Of a stretch of DNA of 64,000 bases, positions 47,299 to 57,146 are shown in pieces (the first letter of the stretch is position 1; each line of letters opens with the position of its first letter). Both the position numbers and the translations under genes were made by a program. The notes under the pieces were generated by a model that had not been told where the DNA came from, made no database searches, and saw only the letters and a list, made by a program, of their open reading frames with translations. Source of the stretch: Chlamydomonas sphaeroides (taxonomy: Eukaryota > Chlorophyta > Chlorophyceae > Chlamydomonadales > Chlamydomonadaceae); NCBI GenBank assembly GCA_001662425.1, contig BDDC01000055.1, forward strand, positions 2,823 through 66,822. Reading direction: 5' to 3'.

Positions 47299-50200
47299 AT
47301 GAGCTCTGAAGAGGCCCAGCAGGACCCGCTGGGGTCCTTGAACCTCAGTTTACTAGGAGCGCTTTCAACGCCGGATGCGGCAACGCTGCAAGCATTCTCG
47401 CTTCGATTAAGTCAGGACTCTGCGCTGCCAGGCGCCTCCCAGCAGTCGTTTCCAGGCCAGCTGCTGAATGAGTCCATTGACAACATCGGCGCCGGCGTGG
47501 GGCTGCCGGTGCTGCCGCCTGCGCGCGACCTGGACCTCGGCGGGGTGCCGGCGACCAGCTTCTCAGCCGTTCAAACGGGCTCGGCAGGAGCCCTCCTGAG
47601 GCACTTGGGAGCTGGAGGAGTGCCTCTGTTATCACCGCAAGGCTACCTGCTCAGGTGCGAAGGTCGTGTTGTGGACGCCGCGCGCTGCATGCTGCGTGCG
47701 TTGTAAGCGTTCGAGCCGCACGCATGCGCTGGCCTTCCACAAGCCAGTATGCTGCCTACTCTGCTGATTGGCAAGCGGGTTGCGGTGTCCCGGACGCAAA
47801 AGAAAGCCCTACGAGCTGCACCACCTGCGCACCAACTACCCGCAGCAGCGACGGCCAGCCGCTCATCCCCATGGCGGCCCAGGCGCGCCACCCCAGCGTC
47901 TGCAAGGCCGAGCACCGGCACAGCAAGGCCGCGCGCCGGGGGCCGATGGACGAGATGCGGCAGCTGGTGCGCATCCTGGTCAAGCTCATGCCCGAATCGG
48001 CTCGCTTCCTGACCGTGCCCGACGAGGGCGGCGGCGGCAATCGCGTTAAGGAGGAGCACATCAAGGACTACCTCAACAAGGTGCTGGGCCGCAGCCACGA
48101 CCCCGCGGACGAGGCCCCGCCCTACCCAGAGTGGGGCCTCTCCAACGGCTGGGCCGCCTACCTCAGCCGTGAGTACCTAGCCCTGCAGTCCTCCCCCACA
48201 AGCGTATTCAGCCTGCCTCAGCGCACCTCCACGTGCTGCGTGGCCTGGGGGGCCCAATGGTCGCTTCTTCTGCCGAGAGCCCCGCTTGGCCCTTCGACCC
48301 ACATGCGCCCTCGCAGAGTTGTTCAGCTGGGCCAAGGGTGTGTACATCTCCTCCGACCAGGCGCTCAAGTGCGCGCGCCGCCTGCCGGGCCGCAGCTGGG
48401 AGACGCTCAACGAGGAGCTGGAGAAGCTGCGTGAGTGCCGACCGCCGCCCAGCCTGGAGTCGGGACAGACCTCGCGACGCCCCCTGCCAACGCGACGTCG
48501 CTTTGCGTGTGGAGCAGCGCAGCTGCCGTCGCGCACGCTAGAGGCCTTACCGGGTCTTTCACGCTACCGTAGGCGCCGGACACGGCGTGTCCGTAGGCGC
48601 CGGAGACGGCGTGTGCTACAGCTTTTGAACGCGTGCGACAAGCATAATATGCAAGTGAACGACAACGTTAGTATTTATGCGACAACCTTTGTATGCATGC
48701 GACAACCACTGCATGCATTCGACAACCGTCCCACGATCAAGTCGACTACGCCATCTGATCAACACGACTACACAATCTGAACAACAGGACTGCGTCGTCA
48801 CGCGCCGGATGGGGCCTGCCAGCCCAGCCGGCTCGACTCCAGCTCGGTGCCCCCCGGTCGCAACCAAGACTGGCATGCGAGCAGCCTGCCGCCTCTGCCA
48901 GCAGTGCCGGCCGCTGTAGACCACGCCTTACGTGCTGCCGCGGGCGCCGGGGNNNNNNNNNNACCACGCCGCAACGCGCCGAGCAAGCTTAGCCCAGGTG
49001 GCCGACGTGCTGGCATGGGGCTCTCGGTAGTAGCGACGACCAGTGCGGCACGTGTGCAAAGCACCGTGCCCTGCCGCTTCCGCGCCCGCGCCGACCGCAC
49101 CTAACGACCTGCGAAGGCGCTGAGGGACGCGTGTCAGGCTGTGCCAAGGCACGAGGCCGGGGCGTGCCGGTAGTGGCTGCCGGCCGGCTCGACTCCGGCT
49201 GTGGCGCCCCCGGCTGTGTACACGCGGCTGCCGCCCCGGCTGTGTACATGCGGCTATGGGCCGCTGCTCCTGCTGCCACCTGGGTGCGTGGTGCCACCCA
49301 GGCTGCTTGCGCGAGCCCGAACGCCCCAATGGGTGCCGCTTGAAACGTGCCGCTGAATACGAACGCTTAATGAGCACTGAACACTAACGCTGAACGAAGA
49401 CACAACATGAACGCTGAACGAGCACACAACCAACAGACTCTACATGAACGGCGTACGAGCGCAACGTGGACGCTTCTGCTCGTGGGCTTCCGTAGCGTTG
49501 GCTGCACGGCCATCTGTATCATCTCTGCATTCTCGCCTGCACCCTGCTGCCAGCTGCCCGGGGCCCTCTACTGCCACCCTGCTCACGGGCCGACGCCTGT
49601 GCCTCAGCACCGCTCACGCCGGTCGGCATCCTGCCCGCGCTCCTCTCGCGGCCCCATTCACGGCTTCCCTCTCCTCAGGCCTGTGCCCTGGCTCGTGGCC
49701 GCTGCCGCTGCGCAAGGAGGGGGTTCGCGCCGTGCAGCGCATCTATGACGAGACCGGCCAGATGCCGCCGCCGCTGGCGCGCTCGCAGCCGGCGGCGGCC
49801 GCCATGCCTCCGCAGATGGCCATGCCGTCGCCGCTGGCCGTACCGATAGCGCTCATAGACCCGTCGGCGTCCGCCGCCGCCGCCGCCGCCGTGGCGGCGG
49901 CGGCCGCGCCGGCGCCGGCGGCAGCAGCCGCCGCCACGCCCATGCAGACGGAGGGCGAGGCCGGCCTCAAGCGCCCGCTGCCCGCTGAGGTGCCCGCGGC
50001 GCAGGTACGAGCCGCGTGGATTCGGCAACCACCCGGGCCCGCGCACCCGTGCACGCTGCCTCCTCCCTCACCCTGCCACGCACCTTACGCCTCCTGCTTC
50101 GCTCGCCTCCTGCCTCCGCGTGTGGGGTTCTGTTCTACTGAACATTGGAGCACACACTGGAACACACGCAAACTGGAATTACCGCTGCCCTGTGCCCGTG

Positions 50201-53200
50201 CAGGGGCCGGCGGCCGCCGCGGCCGCCGCCGTCGCCGCCGCCGCGGCCTACGGTCCTGCCGCCTACATGCAGCCGCTGTACGCCGCGGCGGCCGCCGCCA
50301 GCGGCCCGTCGAGCTACTACCAGGGCCCGCCGGGCCAGCCCTCGGCGAAGCGGCGGCGCAAGGCGGGCGGCGGGCAGCCCGTGGACCTGGCGGCGCTGGG
50401 CGAGTACTCGGAGCTGGAGCTGTGGCACATGGCGTACCGGGTGGGTGGACGGAAGGCTGCGGGCCTTTAGGGGCTGTGGTTTGTGGCGCTGAGCTCTGGG
50501 CTGGGGCGTTGGGGCGCTGGGCTGACCTGGCCGGCTGCGCCACCCGTGCCCTCACCCCACAGGTGCTGCAAGAGGCCGCCAGCAAGCGGCACAGCACGCC
50601 CGAGGAGAAACTGGGGGACCTGCAGTGCACGCACGACCGCGTGGCCGCCATCGTCAAAAACTTCACCGCCTCGCCGCCGCCGGGCTCAGCCGCAGCTATG
50701 GCGGCCGCCGCCGCGGCCGCGGCTGCGGCGGCTGCAGCCGCCGCGCCAGCGCTGACTGCTGCGGCGGTGCCGCAGGCGCCGGCGGCGACCGGCGCTGCGA
50801 GCAATGCCGGCCCGGAGCCGGCGCGCGCGCCGGCGGCCGCGTCGGCGGTGGCGCCGGCGGGTGCGGCGGCGGCGAGCGCGGTCATGGCGCACGCGGGGCT
50901 GGAGGCGGCGGTGAAGGCGCGGCTGGGCACGCTGGCGCTGCCGGCCGGGCTCAACCTGGGCCTGGGCATGCTGCCGGGCCAGGGGCCGGCGGGCGGCGTG
51001 GTGGTCAACATCCTGCAGCACGCGCCCTCGGCCAGCCCGGCGCCCGCGCCGGCGCCGGCGCCGGCGCCCGTGCCGGCGCCGCAGGCCGCGGCCGCGGCGG
51101 CGCCCGGCAGCGCGCCGGCGGCGGGGCACTCCAAGGCGCCGGCGCAGCAGCCCGCGGTCGACGGCGCAGGTGCGGAGTTGGCCGAAGGATGCGCCTTTGG
51201 GACCGGTGCCACTTGATCGTTGTGCCCTACCATTCCCCTTCCTCTTGACAAGCTTTGCTCTTCTGCGGTGCTGTGCAGACGAGGCCGCGAATGGGCAGCC
51301 CGCCGCCAGCCAGGCGCCGGCGGCCGCCGCACCGCCCGGCCCGCACTCGTCAGCGCCGCAGGCGTCAAACGCCACCGTGCAGCAGGCGTCGCAGGCGCCG
51401 GCCGCGCCGTCGCAGCCGCAGCCGAGCAAGCAGGCGTCACCGGCGCTGCCCGACGTCAAGGAGCCCAAGGACGGGCACGCCGGCAGCGGCGGAGGCAGCG
51501 GCGGAGGCTCAGGTGGCGTTAGCGGCGGAGGCTCTAGCGGCGCGGCGCGGCCGCCCAACGGCGCCCACCCGGCCGCCAAGGGGACGGACCGCGTGCCGCA
51601 CGGCAAGGAGCCCGCGGGCAAGGAGCTGGGCAAGCCGGGTACGTGCACGGACCGGCTGACGTGGGAATGGGCGGGCGGAGTGCGACGGTGTAACAGCATG
51701 GTGTACGCCGGATGTGGGTGTGCAGGGCTGCCAGGGCCGCGCCTAGTGGGATGGTCGACTGGCTTGCTGGCTGGCTGGCTGCGCATGCGCGCTGATTGCT
51801 GCTGCCGCTCCTGCCCGCAGGCGACGTGCGGGTGGGCAGCGCTGCCGGCGCGTTCCGCTCCTACAGCGGCGGCGTCGGCGGCCTGGACGCGCTGGCGGCG
51901 GCGGCGGCGAGCATCGGCGGCCGGTGTGACGGCGACGACGCCATGGGGGAGGTGCAGGGCCGCGCGCCGTCGCCGCCGGTCGGGGCCATGCCGCCGCCGC
52001 CACCGCAGCAGGGCCGCGGCGGCGCCTCGGAAGGCCAGGGTGGCTCGCGCAGCGCGCGCGCGCGCTCGGGGGTGAGTTGGGCGCGGCTGCGGTCCCTGCC
52101 ACCCAACTGCTGCTGCTGGGGTGTGCCGTGCGCATGCCTCGGCCGCGCTCATGGGCCACAGCAGCACCGCAGTATCGAGTGCGACCATCCCCCCAGCCTA
52201 CCCCGCGCCGCTGTCTCCTGTTCGCCCGCCCGCAGAGCAAGCCCGGCCGCGGCTCGGTCATCGTGATCACCGAGTCGGAGGTGGACGAGTGCGAAACCAA
52301 GGGCCGCATCCTGGCGTCAGCGGTGCAGGAAGCGCAGGACACGACGGGTGAGGCCAAGACCCCTTGACTGTTGGAATAAATATCAGTCGCGGGCCCTCCC
52401 GTTCACACTCGTCCGTAGTTTCCCTGGTTGAACTCTGCTGCGTGTTCGCGCTCCCGTATGCTCCGGCGCCATCCACCCAGCCTGCCCCCGCCGTCCCACC
52501 GAGCCGCAGCATGTAGCCCCGCCTTTGCTCCAGCTCACCCTGGGCACGGCATCTCGCATATGCCAGCGTGTGTCTGCTCCTGTGACGTGCTGCTGACGCT
52601 GCTGCGCCTTGCTCCCCAGCCGGCCTCACGGAGGTGGAGGGGCCCATCCGGCCCGCCGCGGCCGACGTCGGCGGCGAGCGCGGCGGCGGCGCTGACAGCC
52701 GCGGCGCGGAGCCGCGCGGCGGCGGCGCGCACGCTGCCAGCAGCTCCGCGCAGCCGCGCCACTCGGCGGCGGCCGAGCTCCGCAACCGTGCCTACCAGCA
52801 GATGGAGCAGGGCGCCGCCATCGCGGAGGAGCGGCAGCAGCAGGCGGCTGCGGCGGCCGCCGCCACCACGGCCGCGCCCGCAGCGACGCCCACGCCGCCG
52901 CCGGCCGCGACGACGCCGTCGGGCTCGGGCGGCGGCGCCGCCACCGCCGCCACCGCCGCCGCCGGCCTGAGCCACCAGCTGCTGTACCTGCTGCAGCCGG
53001 GCATGTCGGCGACGCCGGTGCAGCAGTTTTACGCGCAGGGCGCCGACGGCTCGGTGACGCTGCTGCGCGCGGCGGGGCCGCCGCCGGGCGCGCAGTACCT
53101 GGCGTTGCCGTCGCTGCCGTCGCTGGGCCTGTCGCCGCTCAACTACGCGACGCTGGGTGGCACGGTCGTGGCGCTGCCGCACGGCACGCTGCTGAGCCAG

Positions 53201-53272
53201 CTGCCGCCCGGCGCGACGCTGAGCCAGCTGCCGGCAGGGCACGCGCTGCTGCCGCAACGGCCGCCCGAGTGA
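47299..53272 (+). CDS. Unrecognised low-complexity, probably nuclear protein (~1146 aa), weak bHLH-like segment
   Basis: Ten exons (about 47299-47654, 47744-48168, 48317-48430, 49679-50004, 50204-50440, 50563-51169, 51279-51638, 51821-52071, 52236-52347, 52620-53272) join in phase to 1147 codons. The second exon's 5' edge is uncertain; the only in-phase acceptor seen is an AAG. The most conserved-looking part is encoded by exons 2-4: KAEHRHSKAARRGPMDEMRQ, LVRILVKLMPES, RVKEEHIKDYLNKVLG, GVYISSDQALKCARRL, WETLNEELEKLR and VRAVQRIYDETGQ. The basic stretch followed by two helices split by a Gly loop recalls a bHLH, but this is weak. AKRRRKAGGG is a candidate nuclear signal. Exons 4-10 are dominated by Ala, Pro, Gln and Gly runs, as in algal transcriptional regulators. 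No DNA-binding function is proven. Confidence 0.72.
48567..48614. repeat. Two 24-bp tandem copies
   Basis: Unit starting CCGTAGGCGCCGGACACGGC, repeated once with a single C-to-G change. It is followed by spaced GCGACAACC motifs at 48690-48730. Confidence 0.85.
48802..49215 (+). repeat. Dispersed repeat, copy 1 (within intron, interrupted by N gap)
   Basis: Highly similar to 53511-53937 in the same orientation; both run from GCGCCGGATGGGGCCTG to GTGGCGCCCCCGGCT. Near each end is GCCGGCTCGACTCC, which can fold into a 5-bp stem with loop CTCGACT, like a tRNA T-arm (RNA polymerase III B-box consensus GGTTCGANNCC). This suggests a tRNA-derived non-autonomous element (SINE-like), but no A box or poly(A) tail was found. 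Confidence 0.75.
48953..48962. other. Assembly gap (10 N)
   Basis: Ten N inside copy 1 of the dispersed repeat. By comparison with copy 2, about 25 bp are missing here, so the gap size is nominal. Confidence 0.95.
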
Positions 53273-53510
53273 GGCGCGGGGAGGCGGTGCGGCCGCCCCG
53301 CCCCGCCCCCGCCTCCGGACCGCGCCGGTGTGGACGCGGCTTGCGGGGCGCGGCGGACGCAGGCGGTGTGTGTGGAGACCAGCTGAGAGGGGTGGCCGTG
53401 TGAAGGGATGCGGGAGCGCGCGGTCGCCCGGTGCGCCGTGGAGGCGTCTGCGGGCTGGGAGCGGAATAGCAGGCGAGGGAGCCAGGGGTTGTCTGTTTGA
53501 TGATCAGCAT

Positions 53511-53937
53511 GCGCCGGATGGGGCCTGCAAGCCCAGCCGGCTCGACTCCGGCTCGGCGTCCCCCGGATGCAAGGAAGTCTGGTATGCGAGCATCCTGCCG
53601 CCTCTGCCAGCAGTGCCGGCCGCTGTAGACCACGCCTTACGTGCTGCCGCGGGCGCCGGGGTGCCGTGTGTCTGGCCGTGCACTCGCTACGCCGCAACGC
53701 GCCGAGCAAGCTAAGCCCATCTGGCCGACGTGCCGGCATGGGGCTCTCGGTAGCAGCGGCGACCAGCGCGGCACGTGTGCAAAGCACCGTGCCCTGCCGC
53801 TTCCGCGCCCGTGCCGACGGCACCTTGCGACCTGCGAAGGCGCGAGGGACGCGTGTCAGGCTGTGCCAAGGCACGAGGCCGGGGCGTGCCGGTAGTGGCT
53901 GCCGGCCGGCTCGACTCCGGCTGTGGCGCCCCCGGCT
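53511..53937 (+). repeat. Dispersed repeat, copy 2 (complete)
   Basis: A 427-bp segment matching 48802-49215 with scattered single-base differences and small indels. T-arm-like hairpins GCCGGCTCGACTCCGGC sit at 53536-53552 and again near 53905-53921. It is followed by a TG-rich tail (53938-54003), which copy 1 lacks. Confidence 0.8.
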
Positions 53938-54397
53938 TTGTTGTGTGCATATGTGTGTGCGTGTGCGCCCCTGTCTGCATGCCTCTGTCTGCATGTGTGT
54001 GAGCGCTTTGGGGGGGCCTTGACAATTCATGGCCATGCCCTTGAAAGTCGCCTCCGCAACATGATTCGGGGCAGCGGCGCCGCGGATTGATGTCGTGCGA
54101 TGCGCCGAGGCTGCGCTGCATGTTGGCTGCGTGTGGCTGCCATGTGTGCATGCGTGCGATCGCTCCGGGGCGTGGCGGCAGGGCGCGGCTCTGCCAGGGT
54201 ATGCGCGTGTGGCAGGGTCGCGGAGCGGCTGGGGGGCAAGCGGCGCCTGGCGCCGACGGCTGTGCCGGTATGCGTAATTGTATCTCTGTGTGTCGCACTG
54301 CTCAAGTTGCTCAACTCCAACCGAGATATTGTGTGTGCAGCGGGCGTGACGCCGCTGCGTTCGTAGCTATGTGCCGCGGCGCTGGCTGGCTGCGGTG

Positions 54398-54442
54398 GCT
54401 GCGGTGGGGGGCGCTGCGGTGGGGGGCGCTGCGGTGGGGGGC
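54398..54442. repeat. Three 15-bp tandem copies
   Basis: GCTGCGGTGGGGGGC repeated three times head to tail; a partial copy (GCTGCGGTGGCT) precedes it. Confidence 0.85.
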
Positions 54443-54825
54443 GCGATTGCTGGAGCCGTGGGTGAAGGGCGGCGAGTGTAGCCTGTGGAGTGTTGGGGGC
54501 CGGCGGCGCTGGTCTTGAGTGGGCGCTATGCATGGCTGCTTACGCGCTTCGCAGCTACTAGGGCCATGGCCAGGGGCCGAGGTTGGACGGCCGGAGTGGG
54601 CCGAGTGTGGAGTTGAAGCGGACGACGGCGGATGGCACCGGCTATTGACCGCTAAGGCCTTCGCGCTCTGCTTCTGCTACACGCGGTGCTGTGCCCCATT
54701 GGCATGGCAGCCGCAGCTGGCTACCCCTTGCTCGACCTCCCGTCCTACATAACCACGGCACCGGCCCTTTGTGGACTGATAGGCAAGCTCACAGCCGGGC
54801 TTCACCGTACACCCGTTTTGTCGTG

Positions 54826-55724
54826 ATGGAGCGGGAAGCAGGAAGCGGGGACGGCGCAGGAGTGCGGTCTACCAGGCCGTACCAGGCTAGCAGTGTGATT
54901 GTGCCAGGTTTGCGGCCTCACATGTCAGTTGGCGAGGGCATGACAGTACGTGAGCAAGGCGCAGCGGCAGGCAAGCGCGTGGTGAGCCGTCAGGTGCCGT
55001 ACGTAGAATGCCATGCGAGGAGCATACTGCAGCGCTCACAGCATAGCTTACCGGAGGTAGTCACGTACAGACTCACAGCACAACATACCGGAGAACCTGG
55101 CATGCTGGAAGAGCCAAAGAGTTGGCGCTATGGGCAGGGACAAACAATCCGCGAGCTCATAGGGTCCAAGCGCTACACACCGAACAGCCAAGGTCCGCAA
55201 GCCGTCATGCGGCTTTGTGTCATTGCACTGCGTTTCTGACAGTATGCTCATCTGGTGCAGGCTTCTTAACATGTCAGGGCGGCAAGCCGGTGCCAGGACA
55301 GATGAGCGTCGAGACATACTCCGCGTACGGTGGCGTGGTGGATGAGCTCAAATTCATCTTCGGATTGCTGCAGGGGCGCCAGGAACAAGCCGGAGACGAA
55401 GCGTCGGCGGTGGCGCGCCCCCTCGCGCGAGCGCATGTCGATGCGACGGCTGAGCTCTCACCGCCCCAGACGCCGCCACGGAGGCACACGGGAAAGCATA
55501 AGCAGCAGCTTATCGCGCTGCTTGCCATGCAGCCAACGACGAGCGAGTGCCGATTCGCGGGTAGTGCGCAGCATGACAAAGCATTTGGCGCGGAGATGCT
55601 GCACACACTTGACGACCAGCTGGAGGTCATATGGCGCCGCGTATACTCGCTGCAGCGAGCGCTCAAAGCATGCGCGGAGGACGGCAGGCTCGGCGGGTTC
55701 ACTGTCGCGGAGGACACGCGGTGA
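54826..55724 (+). CDS. Unrecognised two-exon gene, 276 aa
   Basis: Exon 1 (54826-55192) starts at ATG and ends CAAG|GTCCGC. Exon 2 (55261-55724) follows TGGTGCAG. Together they make 277 codons with a phase-1 junction that keeps the frame. The protein is soluble, with no signal peptide or membrane segment. Exon 1 encodes a basic/polar part (SVIVPGLRPHMSVGEG, RQVPYVECHARSILQRSQ, GQGQTIRELIGSKRY). Exon 2 encodes MSVETYSAYGGVVDELKFIF and a C-terminal helical part (AEMLHTLDDQLEVIWRRVYS, LQRALKACAEDGRLGGF). Base composition and codon use are visibly less G/C-biased than in the neighbours, which may mean low expression, lineage-specific origin, or a wrong model. No family is recognised. TGTAA lies ~400 bp downstream. 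Confidence 0.55.
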
Positions 55725-56124
55725 CCTCCAGGGGAACCCCCGCCTTGCCCTATGAGAAGAGACGGCAACACAAGCTGGGCCAGTCGGCCAGAGCACGTGG
55801 CGGCTTCCGCGCTTCAGTTTATCTCGCTGCGCGCTGTACCAGCTCTGGTATCCGCGGCCCCATGATGCCAAAGAATTATGTGCAACGTCATGGGCGGGGC
55901 GCTGGGGCGTTCCCTAGGTGTGTCTAACTCGCAGGCACACGGGTTCAATCTAGGGCTGTGGGTTGGGCAGGGGGTGGCGCAGGCATCGGCGCAGAATGAC
56001 GGCACGGATGACGTGGAGAATGTGTAGCGATGAGGCGCCGAGTGGAGTGGGGCTTTGCCGGCATATGATGGGTTGGCTGCCGTGGCAACTCCAGGCAAAT
56101 TCACTCCACTGCGGCATGCCCGCT

Positions 56125-56129
56125 TGTAA
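56125..56129 (+). terminator. Candidate poly(A) signal TGTAA for the two-exon gene
   Basis: TGTAA 401 bp after the stop at 55724 on the coding strand. Confidence 0.5.
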
Positions 56130-56553
56130 CTACGTAACATTCCTCGCCCTCCGCAACAGCTCCTGCCGCCGACGGGCGCAACATAAGACATACCAGCGAA
56201 CACCCACACCCGGCCGTGGCGCGCCTTCGCCGCTGACCCCTGACCAAGTCCTCTCTCATCGCCCGCCTGCCCATCCGGGCGCAACCTACCGGTACTCCGA
56301 CAACAACCCCGCGCCTCCGCGCCGTCTGGCCCTTCGTCCTGCACCCGGCCGCGTGCCGCCGTCCCGCATCACCTGCATTCCAATCCCTGCCGCAGCCTGC
56401 CAATCCCTGACAGCGCCCTCCGCCGCCAGCCGCCCATGTCCGTCGCGCCAAAGCCCATGGGCGCCATGCCGCCTCCCCTCCTCACGCGGCGGCCTCCAGC
56501 AGCCTCGAGCTGTAGGCTGGGCCGTAAAGGAAGGCGAGCTGCGGCGGGCGGGT

Positions 56554-56641
56554 GCAACAGGGGGCATCCAGAATCGAACCAGCGTGAACCAATCAAGGAA
56601 TCTGCCCGCACTTCAACCGCCAGTACTAGCAACAGGGGGCA
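56554..56641 (-). repeat. 62-bp segment flanked by 13-bp direct repeats, with a T-arm-like motif
   Basis: GCAACAGGGGGCA occurs at 56554-56566 and 56629-56641. On the minus strand the enclosed segment contains GGTTCGATTC, a good match to the start of the tRNA B box. It does not fold as a complete tRNA (no paired acceptor stem). The direct repeats resemble a target-site duplication around a truncated tRNA-derived insertion. Confidence 0.45.
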
Positions 56642-57146
56642 CGGTGCAGGCAAACAAGCAATGGGTGGCGAGGAGCGCCTACAGGCAGGCCCAGCACAGC
56701 GGGGCAGGCAGGCAGGCATGAGCTGCTCGCGCGGGCGCCGTAGAGCTTTGTGGAATGCAGGGCACTGCGCTCGCGCCACTCGCGGCCACGCCCCACAACC
56801 GCGTTGAGCTTTGGATCCCCGTCATTCAGGTCCGCTTTGGGCAAAGCGCCACCTCGTCCTCTCCCTGGCGGCGTTAGGCGGAAGCGCAGCGGTGTCGGGG
56901 GCTGGGTTGGCGGCGAAAGCGGGCCCTGCCTCATGGTTGTGCCTGGCTGGCGGGGCGGCAGCTGTTGCAATCCCCACGCCCCGGCCACGTCCGGCTGTAG
57001 GGACCAGGGGTTGCGTTCCAGTCTGATTCTGGCACCACGTACGGCGAGAGCCGATAGGGTGGTAGCGCGCCTTCGGTCAGCGCCTCAACCTGAAGTGGCC
57101 CAATTGGTGGCGGCGGCCGGCAGCCACAGACGGAGGACGGGGCGGG

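Larger units (their letters stand above)
48431..49678 (+). other. 1248-bp intron filled with repeats and an assembly gap
   Basis: The donor C|GTGAGT and acceptor CTCAG|GC join LEKL to RLCPGSW in phase. The intron is several times longer than its neighbours. It contains a 24-bp tandem repeat, an ACAAC-rich stretch (48648-48790), copy 1 of the dispersed repeat with an N gap, and a loose AACGCTGAACGA repeat at 49350-49450. Confidence 0.75.
53273..54825. other. Intergenic, 1.55 kb, with dispersed repeat copy 2 and simple repeats
   Basis: Holds the 3' UTR of the preceding gene, repeat copy 2 (53511-53937), a TG-rich tract (53938-54003), a 15-bp triplicate (54398-54442) and, near 54740, CCTACATAACC ahead of the next start. 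No exon is supported. Confidence 0.55.
55725..57146. other. Intergenic between convergent genes, 1.4 kb
   Basis: Should contain the 3' UTRs of the two-exon gene (+) and of SMC5 (-). A TGTAA (56125) fits the former. A short segment bounded by 13-bp direct repeats (56554-56641) is the only other structure seen. No exon is supported, although a small last SMC5 exon could hide here. Confidence 0.5.

Noticed and set aside
50085..52188. Two long minus-strand open frames of about 450-500 codons
   Set aside because: Antisense of the Ala/Pro/Gly-rich exons of the 47.3-kb gene; Ala/Arg-rich and without motifs.
55917..55960. tRNA-like GGTTCAATC with CCCTAG...CTAGGG arms
   Set aside because: No T-stem pairing, no acceptor stem and no D-arm; at most a weak hairpin in a 3' UTR.
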